A stretch of 56,125 nucleotides of DNA from Fontibacterium meridianamericanum. GTDB lineage: Bacteria > Pseudomonadota > Alphaproteobacteria > Pelagibacterales > Pelagibacteraceae. The notes below the pieces were generated by a model. It saw nothing but the letters and a program-made list of their open reading frames with translations. It searched no databases and was not told the DNA's origin. A program made the position numbers and the translations under genes. The DNA is taken from contig CBDDYR010000005.1 of assembly GCA_965235635.1 (NCBI GenBank), positions 1-56,125 of the forward strand, given 5' to 3'. This document shows positions 34,153 to 44,319 of the stretch, one piece after another; position 1 is the stretch's first letter; each line of letters begins with the position of its first letter.

Positions 34153-35291
34153 TTTATATTATTGTATAAATCAATAGCAAATTTATCTGTCATACCCGCA
34201 ATAAAATCTGAAACTGATCTTTCTAGACCCCATTTATTTTTTTGATCTATAGATATAAATTTTTTATTATTTTTAATTAAATAAATATATAAAGTTTTTA
34301 TTATTTTTTCTGCTTTGTTTGTCATTACTTTTACTGATTTATTTTCATACATATTTAATTTTAAAAATTCACGTATTTGGTTATTTGCGCTAATAAGTTT
34401 TGGTGAAAAACTAACTACAAAATCATTTGATTGATAAACATCTTCAATTGTTTTGATTTTTAATTTTTTTAATCTTTTTTGTGTATGCAAAATTAAATCT
34501 GTTACCATAAAATTTATTATTGATCTTATAATTTCATTTCTTAATAACTTTTTATTTTTAAACTGTTTGTTTTTTTTCTTTATAATGTCACCTATAATAG
34601 GCAAATCTTTAATATCATTAATTGAAAATAAGCCTGCTCTAATACCATCATCTATGTCATGATTATTATAAGCGATATCATCTGATAAGGCACTAATCTG
34701 AGATTCTAAAGATGATTGATTATAAAAATTAATTTTTTTAATTTTATTTAAATTAGGTAAAAGATTAAAATTTTTTATTACCAGATAATTAGGACCATTA
34801 TGCTTAACAATTCCATCTATTGTATTTATGGATAAGTTCAATCCATCAAAATTTTGATAGGCTTTTTCCAATTCTGTAATCAAACGAATTGAATGAATAT
34901 TATGATTAAATCCACCATAATCTTTAATGCAATAATCTAAAATTTTTTCCCCGGCATGTCCAAATGGTGGATGTCCTAAATCATGAGCTAAACTTATTGC
35001 TTCAGATAAATCTTCATTTAATTTGAAATATCTAGAAATGGATCTTGATATTTGAGAAACTTCCAAAGTATGAGTTAATCTTGTTCTGTAATGATCCCCT
35101 TCATCATATACAAAAACTTGTGTTTTATATTTTAATCTTCTAAACGAAGTTGAGTGTATAATCCTATCTCTATCTCGTTGATAAAAAGATCTATATAAGT
35201 TTTTTTTATCACCAAATTGTCTTCCTAAATAATTAGAATTATTAGAAGAAAATTTAGTTAATAACTTATTGTAATTATCAACCCCAGACAT
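34149..35291 (-). CDS. dgt: deoxyguanosinetriphosphate triphosphohydrolase-like protein
   Basis: A 380-aa HD-domain enzyme. The N-terminal RDRDRIIHSTSFRRLKYKTQVF and RLTHTLEVSQISRSISR introduce the metal site; the HD motif is SLAHDLGHPPFGHAGE near residues 101-116. It hydrolyses dNTPs to nucleosides and triphosphate. It is divergent from the A-type iron-sulfur carrier gene (25-bp gap) and heads the argS-nagZ-scpAB-tat-serS run, as in many alphaproteobacteria. Confidence 0.94.
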   Translation of the reverse strand: MSGVDNYNKLLTKFSSNNSNYLGRQFGDKKNLYRSFYQRDRDRIIHSTSFRRLKYKTQVFVYDEGDHYRTRLTHTLEVSQISRSISRYFKLNEDLSEAISLAHDLGHPPFGHAGEKILDYCIKDYGGFNHNIHSIRLITELEKAYQNFDGLNLSINTIDGIVKHNGPNYLVIKNFNLLPNLNKIKKINFYNQSSLESQISALSDDIAYNNHDIDDGIRAGLFSINDIKDLPIIGDIIKKKNKQFKNKKLLRNEIIRSIINFMVTDLILHTQKRLKKLKIKTIEDVYQSNDFVVSFSPKLISANNQIREFLKLNMYENKSVKVMTNKAEKIIKTLYIYLIKNNKKFISIDQKNKWGLERSVSDFIAGMTDKFAIDLYNNIK

Positions 35292-35316
35292 ATATTAATA
35301 ATAGATATATAATTGA

Positions 35317-35634
35317 ATGACTAATAATTTTACCATTACAGATAAAGCTAAAAAAAAGATAGAAAATCTTTTAAAAAAAGAAAATATTAATAAGTTTTTT
35401 AGAATTGAAGTCAAAGGTGGCGGTTGCTCTGGTTACAAATATCATTTCTCAACAGATAATAAAATAAATGAAGACGATATAATTTTTGAAAATGTTTTAA
35501 TAGATAAATCATCCTTTGTTTTTGTAGAAGGATCGATGCTAGATTTTTCTGAGAAATTAATTGAAAATACTTTTAAAATTATAAATCCTAAAGCTACATC
35601 ATCATGTGGATGTGGAAGCTCTTTCTCAGTTTAA
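35317..35634 (+). CDS. erpA: A-type iron-sulfur cluster carrier (IscA/ErpA family)
   Basis: A 105-aa HesB-like protein. The three cluster-binding cysteines are present: one in VKGGGCSGYKYHF (near residue 38) and two in SSCGCGSSF near the C-terminus. It transfers Fe-S clusters to apo-enzymes. ErpA versus IscA cannot be decided by eye; ErpA is favoured because no isc genes are adjacent and in this class the gene commonly sits between dgt and xth. Confidence 0.88.
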   Translation: MTNNFTITDKAKKKIENLLKKENINKFFRIEVKGGGCSGYKYHFSTDNKINEDDIIFENVLIDKSSFVFVEGSMLDFSEKLIENTFKIINPKATSSCGCGSSFSV

Positions 35635-36410
35635 TGATCATAAGTAGCTGGAATGTAAATTCTGTACGAGTAAGATTAAATCATATTATTGAATATCTTA
35701 AAAAAAACAAACCGAGTTTTTTACTACTTCAAGAGATAAAAACTGAAAACAAAAATTTTCCATACTCAGAATTAAAAACTATTGGTTACAATAGTGAAGT
35801 TCATGGTCAAAAATCATATAATGGTGTTGCAATTATTTATAATGACAAAATTAATAATGTTAATTTTAATCTCATTAATGATAAGCAAGAACAATCGAGA
35901 ACTATTTCTGTTGATATAAATTACAAAAATGAATTAATAAAAATTATCTCTGTCTATGTTCCAAATGGAAATCCTGTTGATACTGACAAATATCATTACA
36001 AAATAAAATGGTTAAAATCTCTTGAAGAATTTTTAATCTATCAAAATAAATTAAAAAAAAAGATTATAATTGGTGGTGATTTTAATATTATACCAAATGA
36101 AGAAGATGTTTATAATCCTGAAGATTGGGAAAATGATGCGCTCTACAGAACTGAGATAAGAAAATTTTTTAGAAATATATTAAATGAAGGTTACGAAGAT
36201 GCATTTAGGCTAGTTAATAAACAACCAAATAATTATACATTCTGGGATTACCAATATGGTTCTTTTGAAAAAAATAAAGGATTAAGAATTGATCATTTTT
36301 TATTATCAAAAAATATTAGTCATTTAATTAAAGATGTAACTATTGATAAATATACAAGAGCTTTAGAAAGACCCTCTGATCATGCTCCAATAAAATTAAC
36401 TTTAGCCTAA
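35634..36410 (+). CDS. xth: exodeoxyribonuclease III
   Basis: An AP endonuclease / 3' exonuclease of base excision repair, 258 aa from the chosen start. Motifs: ISSWNVNSVR at residues 2-11, FLLLQEIKTE (catalytic Glu), VSVYVPNGNPVDTDKY, GGDFNIIP and RIDHFLLS, ending PSDHAPI. I chose ATG at 35634 (TAATG overlap with the upstream gene) because family members start immediately before the SWNVNS strand. A start at 35604 would add ten residues read out of frame through the carrier's Cys motif. Confidence 0.95.
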   Translation: MIISSWNVNSVRVRLNHIIEYLKKNKPSFLLLQEIKTENKNFPYSELKTIGYNSEVHGQKSYNGVAIIYNDKINNVNFNLINDKQEQSRTISVDINYKNELIKIISVYVPNGNPVDTDKYHYKIKWLKSLEEFLIYQNKLKKKIIIGGDFNIIPNEEDVYNPEDWENDALYRTEIRKFFRNILNEGYEDAFRLVNKQPNNYTFWDYQYGSFEKNKGLRIDHFLLSKNISHLIKDVTIDKYTRALERPSDHAPIKLTLA

Positions 36411-37792
36411 GTTCTTCCGTAAATATCTTTTATACGAACAATATCGTCTTCTCCAAGATAACTACCAGTTTGAACTTCAATAATCTTTAAAAGACTTTTT
36501 TCTCTATTTTGAATTCGGTGAACTGCTCCTTGTGGTATAAAAATAGAATCCGATTTATGTAAAATAATATTTTTTTTATTTAACGTAATATTAGCTTTGC
36601 CTTCAACTACAACCCAATTTTCAGATCTATATTTGTGTTTTTGAAGACTAAGAACTCCACCAGATTTAACAACTAATTCTTTAACTTGAAAATTTTTTCC
36701 AACAAATATGTTTGTAAATTGACCCCAAGGTCTTTGAGTGGTTGTATGTTGATCTGTAATCTTTGGAAACTTTTTACTAATTAAAGGATAAAGACTTTTA
36801 AGATCATTATTTCTAAGATCGGAAAGATAAAGAACATCGTTATTATCGACCGCAAGTATATTTTTTAAATTGCTAGCTACAATTGTTCGATTGGAGGAAA
36901 TGTACGAATTTTTAACATTATTTTTTAATATATTTCCTTTGATATAGTTTTTATCTTTGTCTTTTTTTTCAATTTCCCATTTTTGCAACCAACTACCAAC
37001 ATCTTTCCAGTCGCTTAAAAGTTTGACAGAAAAAATATTTTTTGATTTTTCTAAAATGGCATGATCAAACGAAATAGATTTAATTTTTGAATAATACTTA
37101 TTATCTAATTCTATAATATTATTTGTACTCTTTGCGTTTACATATGAATCGCAAACTTGTAATGCTAATTTAGTTTGTAAAATAGAAAATTCATTTAGTA
37201 ATACTGATTTGTTTGAAAGAAACATTCCTGAATTCCAAAGATAATTGTTATTTTTAATAAGTTTTTGCGCTTTATTTAAATTAGGCTTTTCTATAAATTT
37301 TATAACCTTATTAAAATTATTATTAATTTTTTTTGAATATAAATAACCATATCCTGTTTCTGGATAATCTGGTTTGACGCCAAAAATAAAAATTTTGTGC
37401 ATATCCAAATATTTAGATAATTTTTTTATCTGTTTCTGAAATATTATTTTTTTTTCAATGATATGATCGGATGAAATAATTATTATCGGTTGGTAGAATA
37501 ATAAGTCATCATCATTTATTGCTGCTAGGATTGCTGCTGCTGTATTTTTTTTATCAGGCTCAACATAAATTTTACAATTTATATTTTTTGTTTCTTCTTT
37601 AATTTTATCTAAAAAATTAGAGTTCGAGCAGATTGTAATAGTATCAAAATTCACTCCAGATACCCTGTCTATTGCATGTTTTAATAAGCTTTTTCCATTA
37701 ATTTTAATAAATTGTTTTGGATGTTTCTTTCTAGACTCTGGCCATAATCTAGTGCCTTCTCCCCCACATAAAATAATAGGTTTAATTTTCAT
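36407..37792 (-). CDS. manC: mannose-1-phosphate guanylyltransferase / mannose-6-phosphate isomerase
   Basis: A 461-aa bifunctional enzyme making GDP-mannose. The nucleotidyltransferase part begins LCGGEGTRLWPESRKKHPKQF (residues 9-29) with FIEKPN and WNSGMFL. From about residue 345 a type II phosphomannose isomerase cupin follows (RPWGQFTNIF, LSLQKHKYRSENW, IPQGAVHRIQN). GDP-mannose feeds surface polysaccharide synthesis, which fits the glycosyltransferases elsewhere in the window. It overlaps the AEC transporter start region by one base. Confidence 0.94.
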   Translation of the reverse strand: MKIKPIILCGGEGTRLWPESRKKHPKQFIKINGKSLLKHAIDRVSGVNFDTITICSNSNFLDKIKEETKNINCKIYVEPDKKNTAAAILAAINDDDLLFYQPIIIISSDHIIEKKIIFQKQIKKLSKYLDMHKIFIFGVKPDYPETGYGYLYSKKINNNFNKVIKFIEKPNLNKAQKLIKNNNYLWNSGMFLSNKSVLLNEFSILQTKLALQVCDSYVNAKSTNNIIELDNKYYSKIKSISFDHAILEKSKNIFSVKLLSDWKDVGSWLQKWEIEKKDKDKNYIKGNILKNNVKNSYISSNRTIVASNLKNILAVDNNDVLYLSDLRNNDLKSLYPLISKKFPKITDQHTTTQRPWGQFTNIFVGKNFQVKELVVKSGGVLSLQKHKYRSENWVVVEGKANITLNKKNIILHKSDSIFIPQGAVHRIQNREKSLLKIIEVQTGSYLGEDDIVRIKDIYGRT

Positions 37793-38667
37793 TATAATAA
37801 GAACAATAAAATTATTGGTATAGAAACAACAGATCCAATTGTAGATACAAAAACCGCTGTTCCAATTTCTTGTTCATAAGAATTATTTTGTGCGGCAATT
37901 AGGTATGTTAAAATAGCTGCAGGCATTGATGCTTGTAATATTACAACTTTTGCAACGTTACCATCAAGTCTTAATAAATAAACTACTATTAATCCAATCA
38001 ATGGCCCTGAAATAAGTTTAAATATTCCAAGCATTAATCCTATTCTTAATTTTTTAATATTTATTTTACTGAGCGAAATGCCAAGTGACAGTAATACTAG
38101 TGGTATAACAAAACCTGATAAAATTTTAGTAATACTATTAAAAAAATTTGGCATTTCTATTTTGTAAAATAAAATTAGAAGAGAAAATATTAATGACAAT
38201 AAAACAGGACTAAAAATTATTTTTTTAATAGAATAATTTCCAGATGAAATTGCTGTATTTACAGTAAAATGACTAACCATAACTATCGAAGCAAAACCAG
38301 CTGCTAAAGCTAACCCTTCATTTCCGAAGGCTAATAATGATAATGGAATTCCCATATTTCCAGTATTTGGATGCATTAATGGGGTTGTTAACTTAACAGA
38401 AGAAAATCTAAAAATTTTTATTAATAAATATCCAAATAAAAAACCTATAACTAAAACCAAAAATGCACAAAAAAAAATTTTAAAGTAAATATTTATATTT
38501 AAATTAGATCTTGTTAATGAATCATAAATTAGACAAGGGAGACCAATATTTGCAACAAGTTTAGTTATTGCAGCAGGATTAAAATCTTTATTATATCGAT
38601 TCCACAAATAACCAACGAAAACTATAAAAATTACTGGAAGTATTATATTTAAAATTACTAGAAACAA
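37792..38667 (-). CDS. AEC family transporter (auxin efflux carrier-like)
   Basis: A membrane protein with about ten helices in two repeats of five (291 aa from the chosen start). LVANIGLPCLIYDSL (residues near 36-50), MHPNTGNMGIPLSLLAFG and VVILQASMPAAILTYLIAAQ are typical of PF03547. Substrates in bacteria are mostly organic or amino acids; none can be assigned here. I chose TTG at 38667 because GAGGA stands 4 nt before it and it lies just past the ilvD stop. An ATG at 38712 would read 15 extra residues through ilvD in another frame. Confidence 0.85.
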   Translation of the reverse strand: MFLVILNIILPVIFIVFVGYLWNRYNKDFNPAAITKLVANIGLPCLIYDSLTRSNLNINIYFKIFFCAFLVLVIGFLFGYLLIKIFRFSSVKLTTPLMHPNTGNMGIPLSLLAFGNEGLALAAGFASIVMVSHFTVNTAISSGNYSIKKIIFSPVLLSLIFSLLILFYKIEMPNFFNSITKILSGFVIPLVLLSLGISLSKINIKKLRIGLMLGIFKLISGPLIGLIVVYLLRLDGNVAKVVILQASMPAAILTYLIAAQNNSYEQEIGTAVFVSTIGSVVSIPIILLFLL

Positions 38668-38674
38668 CTGTTCC

Positions 38675-40390
38675 TCAGATATCCGCGTAGCATTTTTTTT
38701 CTTTAAAACCACCGGGATGTGTTACAGCACCATCTTTTGAAGATCCCACGGATTGAGCATATTTCCATAAAGTGCCCGATGTAAAATTAGGCTTAATATT
38801 TTTCCATGATTTTTTTCTTTTTTGTAATTCAGAATTAGAAATTTTAACGTCTATAGTTCCCTTATTGGCATCAATAATTACAGTATCTCCATTTTTTAAT
38901 AATGCTATTGGTCCTCCATTAAAAGCTTCTGGCCCAACATGCCCAACGCAAAAGCCTCTTGTCGCTCCTGAAAATCTTCCATCAGTAATTAATGCAACTT
39001 TTTCCCCCATACCTTGACCATAAATAGCTGCAGTTGTAGAAAGCATTTCTCTCATTCCAGGACCTCCTCTTGGTCCTTCATATCTAATAACTATAACATC
39101 ACCCTCTTTATATTTTCTATTTTGAACTGCCATAAAAGCATCTTCTTCACTATTAAAACATAAAGCTTTACCGATAAATTTTAAAGTTTTCATTCCTGCG
39201 ACTTTAACAATTGCTCCTTCGGGCGCTAAATTACCTCTAAGTCCAACAACTCCTCCTGTTTTTGAAAGTGGTTTATTATAAGGTCTCATGACGTCTTGAT
39301 TGTTATTAAATTTAACGCTCTCTAAATTTTTCTTCATTGTTTCTCCCGTAACAGTCATACAATCTCCATGTAAGTAGCCGCCATCTAACAAAGTTTTAAG
39401 CAACATAGGTACTCCACCAGCTTCAAACATATCTTTTGCAACATATTTTCCACCTGGTTTTAGATCTGCTAAGTAAGGAGTCTTCCTAAAAATTTTTGCT
39501 ACATCCATAAGATCAAATTTAATTCCACACTCATTTGCAATTGCAGGAAGATGAAGAGCGGCATTTGTTGATCCACCAGTGGCAGCTACGATAGTTGCTG
39601 CGTTTTGTAATGATTTAAGTGTAACAATATCTCTTGGTCTAATATTTTTTTTTAATAATGACATAACTGCCTGTCCACTTGCATAAGCATATTTATCTCT
39701 TTCTTCATATGGGGCTGGTGTTCCTGATGAATATGGCAATGCCAAACCTATCGCTTCAGATACGCATGCCATTGTATTAGCTGTAAATTGTCCTCCACAT
39801 GCTCCTGCACTTGGGCATGCATTGATTTCTAATTCCTCTAAATCTTCGTCAGACATTTCTTTATTAGAATGTTTTCCAACAGCTTCAAAAACATCAACTA
39901 CTGTCACATCTTTTCCTTTAAATTTTCCTGGTAATATTGATCCACCATAAATAAAAACGCTTGGTACATTTAGTCTGCACATGGCCATCATTAATCCTGG
40001 TAAAGATTTATCACATCCAGCTAAACCAACTAATGCATCATAACAATGACCTCTAACTGTTAGCTCAGTTGAATCTGCGATAATTTCTCGAGATATTAAA
40101 GATGATTTCATTCCTTCGTGACCCATAGCAATTCCGTCAGTAACTGTGATTGTGCAAAATTCTCTAGGAGTTCCATTATTATCAAAAACTCCTTTTTTTG
40201 CAGATTGAGCTTGTCTCATTAAAGCAATATTGCATGGTGCAGCTTCATTCCAAGTTGAAACAACACCAACAAATGGTTTTGCAATGTCACCTTTTTTTAA
40301 ATTCATTGCATAATAAAATGATCTATGAGGAGCTCTGTCAGGACCCACTGTCGTATGACGACTAGGTAATTTAGATTTATCAAATTTCAT
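38675..40390 (-). CDS. ilvD: dihydroxy-acid dehydratase
   Basis: A 571-aa iron-sulfur enzyme of branched-chain amino-acid synthesis, converting dihydroxy acids to 2-keto acids. Cluster cysteines lie in GLAGCDKSLPGLMMAMCRLN (near residues 125-144) and NACPSAGACGGQFTANTMAC (near 193-212). The RYEGPRGGPGMREML and DGRFSGATRGFCVGH motifs are intact. It is 2-3 bp from valS and the AEC gene, so probably in one message. Confidence 0.97.
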   Translation of the reverse strand: MKFDKSKLPSRHTTVGPDRAPHRSFYYAMNLKKGDIAKPFVGVVSTWNEAAPCNIALMRQAQSAKKGVFDNNGTPREFCTITVTDGIAMGHEGMKSSLISREIIADSTELTVRGHCYDALVGLAGCDKSLPGLMMAMCRLNVPSVFIYGGSILPGKFKGKDVTVVDVFEAVGKHSNKEMSDEDLEELEINACPSAGACGGQFTANTMACVSEAIGLALPYSSGTPAPYEERDKYAYASGQAVMSLLKKNIRPRDIVTLKSLQNAATIVAATGGSTNAALHLPAIANECGIKFDLMDVAKIFRKTPYLADLKPGGKYVAKDMFEAGGVPMLLKTLLDGGYLHGDCMTVTGETMKKNLESVKFNNNQDVMRPYNKPLSKTGGVVGLRGNLAPEGAIVKVAGMKTLKFIGKALCFNSEEDAFMAVQNRKYKEGDVIVIRYEGPRGGPGMREMLSTTAAIYGQGMGEKVALITDGRFSGATRGFCVGHVGPEAFNGGPIALLKNGDTVIIDANKGTIDVKISNSELQKRKKSWKNIKPNFTSGTLWKYAQSVGSSKDGAVTHPGGFKEKKCYADI

Positions 40391-40392
40391 AA

Positions 40393-43035
40393 TTAATTTT
40401 TAATAGATATAATACTTTCTAATTGGTTTAAATCATTTACTAATTTCTTTAAATTATCTTTTTCCTTATCCACTACATCTTTTGGAGCTTTATTGATAAA
40501 AGATTTATTAGAAAGTTTATTTTTTGATAAACTGATGCTATTTTTTATTAAATCAATCTTTTCTTTTACTTTAATAATTTGATCTTTTAAGGAGATTTCT
40601 GTTGCAAATTTAATAAGGATGGCGTCGCCATCTAAATATATTGGCAATATGTTTTCGTTTTTTTCATCTTTTTTAAAATAGTTTTCAATTCTGGAGGCCT
40701 TCTTAAAAATTAAAAAATTTCTACCTAAAAAGCTTTTTTTATCTTTAGGTAAATGATCAATACAAACATCTACAAAATTGCCTGGAGGAACTTGTAAAAT
40801 AACTTTTGTAGATCTTATTAAACCAACAAGTTTAATTAGCCAATTAATTAATTCAATATTATTATTTTTTATTAACTTTATTTCTTTTTGAGAATTAAAA
40901 TTTATTAAAGGACTTTTATATAATTCTGAAAATTTCAATCTATTCCAAAGTTCTTCAGTAACAAAAGGTATAAATGGATGAAGAGTTAAAAGAATATTAG
41001 AATATATAAATCCAAAAACTTTTTTTGTTTCTTTTATTTGATTTTGATTATCCGAATAAAAGATTGACTTAGAAAATTCTAAATACCAGTCACAAAATAC
41101 ATTCCAAACGAAATTATAAATTTCTTTAGAAGCTTCATCAAATCTAAAATTTTTAATATGATTGTCGATATTATTTTTTGCACGAATGTATTCATTAAAA
41201 ATCCATTGATTAATTTCTAATTTTAGCTCACTACTATTAATTTTAATATCAATATTACATTGATTAAAATCACAAAATTTAGAAACGTTCCAAATTTTAG
41301 TTAAAAAATTTCTGTAGCCTTTAACTCTTTCTTCTGAAAGCTTTACATCTCTGCCTGGCGATGCCATCGACATTAATGTAAATCTTAAAGAATCAGCTCC
41401 ATATTTTTTTATTAAATCTAAAGGGTCAATAACATTACCTTTTGATTTCGACATTTTTTGTCCTTGCTCATCTCTTACTAAAGCATGGATATAAACTTTA
41501 TCAAAAGGAACTTTTTTCGTTACAAATAATCCCATCATCATCATTCTAGCAACCCAAAAAAATAAAATATCAAAACCCGTTACTAAAACTGATGTTTTAT
41601 AAAATCTTTTAAAATTATAAGTTTTTTTAGGCCACCCTAGACTTGCAAACGGCCATAGAGCTGATGAAAACCAAGTATCTAAAACATTGATGTCTTGATT
41701 AATTAAAGAATTTTTTTTTTTATAAAATTTATCAGCTTGTTTTTGTGCATCATTGCGATCCTTTGCTGAAAAAATTTTTCCATCACTTCCATACCAAATA
41801 GGAATTTGATGACCCCACCATATCTGTCTAGAGATACACCATGGACGAATATCTTTAAGCCATAAATTATAAGTTTTTGTCCACGAGTCTGGAAAAAAAA
41901 TAGTTTTTTTATTTTTTACAGCTTTTAAAGCTTCGACTGACATTTTTTTAACATTTAAAAACCATTGTTCTGTAAGATAAGGCTCAACTATAGAATTTGA
42001 TCTATCACCGTAAGGAACGTTATGTTTTATTGTTTCTTCTTTTTCTAAAGCGTTAATTGATTTTAAATCTTCTATTATTAATTTTCTTGCTTCAAATCTA
42101 TCAAGCCCCTGATACTTTTGAGGACAATTTTTATTAAGTCTTCCGTCAGCTTCTAAAATATTAATTTTTTCTAAATTGTGTCTTAAGCCAACTTCATAAT
42201 CATTAAAATCATGAGCGGGAGTAATTTTTACAGCTCCAGATCCTTGATTAGGGTCAGCATAATAATCAGCGATTATTTTAATTTGTTTATCAATAAGTGG
42301 AATTTTTGCATATTTATTAATTAATTTTTTATATTTTTTATCTTTTGGATTAACGGCAATTGCTGTGTCGGCAAATATTGTTTCTGGTCTGGTGGTGGCT
42401 ATAGTTATAAAATCATTTTTATTAATAAAATATTTAATATAGTAAAGTTTTCCCTCTACTTCTTTCTGTATTACTTCTAAATCAGAAATTGCAGTTTTTA
42501 ATACTGGGTCCCAATTAGATAGTTTAAAATCTTTATAAATAAGTTTTTTTTTATGTAATTCTAGAAAAACTTTTACTACTGCATCGGACATGTTTGTGTC
42601 CATGGTAAATCTAGTTTGCGACCAATCGCATGAAGATCCCAATTTTTTAAGTTGGTTAATTATTAAATTTCCAGAATGTTCTTTCCAATTCCAAACCTCT
42701 TTAAGAAACTTTTCTCTTCCTAATGTATTTTTTGATTGATTTTTTTCATTAAGTTTTTTTTCGACAACAAGTTCTGTTGCAATACCTGCATGATCGGTTC
42801 CCGGTTGCCATAAAGTTTCATAACCTTTCAATCTATAAAATCTTACTAATAAATCTTGAATTGAATTATTAAGAGCATGTCCCATATGTAAATTTCCAGT
42901 TACATTTGGAGGTGGTATTACTATAGAAAAATATTTTTTATTATTATTTTTTTTAGGCTCAAATAATTTGTTACTTTCCCAAAAATTATAGATTTTATCC
43001 TCGATCTGTAGGTGATTATAACTTTCCTCTAGCAT
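40393..43035 (-). CDS. valS: valyl-tRNA synthetase
   Basis: An 880-aa class I synthetase. PPPNVTGNLHMGHALN (HMGH near residue 52) and QKMSKSKGNVIDP (near 523) are the two signatures. The CP1 editing domain lies between (TTRPETIFADTAIAV). A C-terminal coiled coil covers the last about 60 residues. The start overlaps the pcm stop by one base. Confidence 0.97.
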   Translation of the reverse strand: MLEESYNHLQIEDKIYNFWESNKLFEPKKNNNKKYFSIVIPPPNVTGNLHMGHALNNSIQDLLVRFYRLKGYETLWQPGTDHAGIATELVVEKKLNEKNQSKNTLGREKFLKEVWNWKEHSGNLIINQLKKLGSSCDWSQTRFTMDTNMSDAVVKVFLELHKKKLIYKDFKLSNWDPVLKTAISDLEVIQKEVEGKLYYIKYFINKNDFITIATTRPETIFADTAIAVNPKDKKYKKLINKYAKIPLIDKQIKIIADYYADPNQGSGAVKITPAHDFNDYEVGLRHNLEKINILEADGRLNKNCPQKYQGLDRFEARKLIIEDLKSINALEKEETIKHNVPYGDRSNSIVEPYLTEQWFLNVKKMSVEALKAVKNKKTIFFPDSWTKTYNLWLKDIRPWCISRQIWWGHQIPIWYGSDGKIFSAKDRNDAQKQADKFYKKKNSLINQDINVLDTWFSSALWPFASLGWPKKTYNFKRFYKTSVLVTGFDILFFWVARMMMMGLFVTKKVPFDKVYIHALVRDEQGQKMSKSKGNVIDPLDLIKKYGADSLRFTLMSMASPGRDVKLSEERVKGYRNFLTKIWNVSKFCDFNQCNIDIKINSSELKLEINQWIFNEYIRAKNNIDNHIKNFRFDEASKEIYNFVWNVFCDWYLEFSKSIFYSDNQNQIKETKKVFGFIYSNILLTLHPFIPFVTEELWNRLKFSELYKSPLINFNSQKEIKLIKNNNIELINWLIKLVGLIRSTKVILQVPPGNFVDVCIDHLPKDKKSFLGRNFLIFKKASRIENYFKKDEKNENILPIYLDGDAILIKFATEISLKDQIIKVKEKIDLIKNSISLSKNKLSNKSFINKAPKDVVDKEKDNLKKLVNDLNQLESIISIKN

Positions 43036-43685
43036 TAGAAGTTAAATTCTTCTTTATCGATATAATTAATCAAAATAGGTGCACTAGCATTCATAATTTT
43101 TAATTTTTCATATCCACTAGTTTTTTTGTTAAAAAGATAAATGTTTGAAGAAGTTCCCTCTTTTAAAATACATATTAATTTTCCATCAACATTTAATTTG
43201 TCTATAAAATTCAAAGGATCGCAATTAACCGCTCCATTAATAATGATTTTATTGAATTTAAGATCTAGATTATTAAGTTGCCTATAATTACAGAATAAAA
43301 GTTTAACATTTATATTTTTATTTTTTTTAATATTTTTTGTAGATAAGTCGTATATATCTTTATCTTGTTCAATTGAATAAACATAATTAACTAAATTAGC
43401 TAATACTGAAGTTGTATATCCACTTCCGGAACCTACTTCTAAAATAACATCTGAGAATTCTAGTTTTATAATATTTAAAAATTTTGCAAAAATGAGCGGC
43501 TTTAAAATAAAACTATTTTTAGTGAATTTTATATGATCATCAATATAAGATAGGTTCTTTAATGAGTCTGGTAAAAAATCTTCTTGGTCTACTTTCTCAA
43601 ATGCAGAGATTAAATTTTCGTCTATGATGTTATTGGGCCTTAATTGGCTCTCAATCATGTTTAATTTTCGGTTACTGTGTTGCAT
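43035..43685 (-). CDS. pcm: protein-L-isoaspartate O-methyltransferase family protein
   Basis: A 216-aa SAM methyltransferase of the PCMT family. IDDHIKFTKNSFILKPLIFAKFL and the SAM-binding VILEVGSGSGYTTSVLA (near residues 77-93) are visible. The substrate loop is shorter than in E. coli Pcm. The alphaproteobacterial proteins at this position are annotated as PCMT; repair activity on isoaspartate is inferred from the family. Confidence 0.85.
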   Translation of the reverse strand: MQHSNRKLNMIESQLRPNNIIDENLISAFEKVDQEDFLPDSLKNLSYIDDHIKFTKNSFILKPLIFAKFLNIIKLEFSDVILEVGSGSGYTTSVLANLVNYVYSIEQDKDIYDLSTKNIKKNKNINVKLLFCNYRQLNNLDLKFNKIIINGAVNCDPLNFIDKLNVDGKLICILKEGTSSNIYLFNKKTSGYEKLKIMNASAPILINYIDKEEFNF

Positions 43686-43756
43686 AATATTTGCGAGTTT
43701 AGATAACTGAATATATATACACGATAGCTATTATAAAATAATACAGAAAAAAATAT

Positions 43757-43830
43757 GGCCACGTGGCGGAATGGTTACGCAGAGGACTGCAAATCCTTGT
43801 ATCCCAGTTCGATTCTGGGCGTGGCCTCCA
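43757..43830 (+). tRNA. tRNA-Cys (anticodon GCA)
   Basis: The acceptor GGCCACG pairs with CGTGGCC. The anticodon loop reads CTGCAAA within GGACT...AATCC, giving GCA. The T arm is CCCAGTTCGATTCTGGG. CCA is encoded at 43828-43830. Confidence 0.96.
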
Positions 43831-43876
43831 AATAATTATTGTTTTTAAAAAAAAAAATCGTATTGTGTTTTTTTAT

Positions 43877-43952
43877 TCCCCGATAGCTCAGCTGGTAGAG
43901 CAGTTGACTGTTAATCAATTGGTCGCAGGTTCGAGTCCTGCTCGGGGAGCCA
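43877..43952 (+). tRNA. tRNA-Asn (anticodon GTT)
   Basis: The acceptor TCCCCGA pairs with TCGGGGA. The D arm is GCTCAGCTGGTAGAGC, anticodon GTT lies in the loop CTGTTAA, and the T arm is GCAGGTTCGAGTCCTGC. CCA is encoded at 43950-43952. It lies 46 bp after tRNA-Cys and probably shares its transcript. Confidence 0.97.
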
Positions 43953-43960
43953 AAAAAAAA

Positions 43961-44311
43961 TTAAGCTGTTTTTGAAAGCTTTTTGCTTGAATGTAATATA
44001 TTTAAGAGTTTTTCTTTTTCAACTTCTGTTAATTTACTAACAAAAGTTTCTAAAGAATTTTCATTTTTTGTTTGTGAATCTAAATTTTGAAAATCTTTAA
44101 ATTCTTCAAAAAAATATTTAACAGGAACTTTTAAAAAATTGGCTAATTGTAATAACCTGCTAGAACTAACTCCATTCGTTCCTTTTTCATATTTTTGAAT
44201 TTGTTGAAACGTAACGTTGATTGCTCTTGCTACTTGAGTTTGTGTAAGACCAAGAGCAGATCTTCTAGCTCTAAGTTGTTTTCCTAAGTGTTGATTTAAT
44301 TCTAGTGACAT
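43961..44311 (-). CDS. XRE-family helix-turn-helix regulator
   Basis: A 116-aa DNA-binding protein. The HTH_3 domain spans residues about 9-65 (LRARRSALGLTQTQVARAINVTFQQIQKYEKG), followed by a short acidic C-terminal helix region. This type is common in alphaproteobacteria. It is divergent from the photolyase operon with an 84-bp spacer that contains two similar palindromes, so local regulation of that operon or of itself is plausible but unproven. Confidence 0.88.
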   Translation of the reverse strand: MSLELNQHLGKQLRARRSALGLTQTQVARAINVTFQQIQKYEKGTNGVSSSRLLQLANFLKVPVKYFFEEFKDFQNLDSQTKNENSLETFVSKLTEVEKEKLLNILHSSKKLSKTA

Positions 44312-44319
44312 TGATCCCT

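Noticed and set aside
43763..43975. A 70-codon open frame on the plus strand across both tRNA genes
   Set aside because: Its codons are the tRNA-Cys and tRNA-Asn sequences themselves; both tRNAs fold perfectly, so the frame is incidental.
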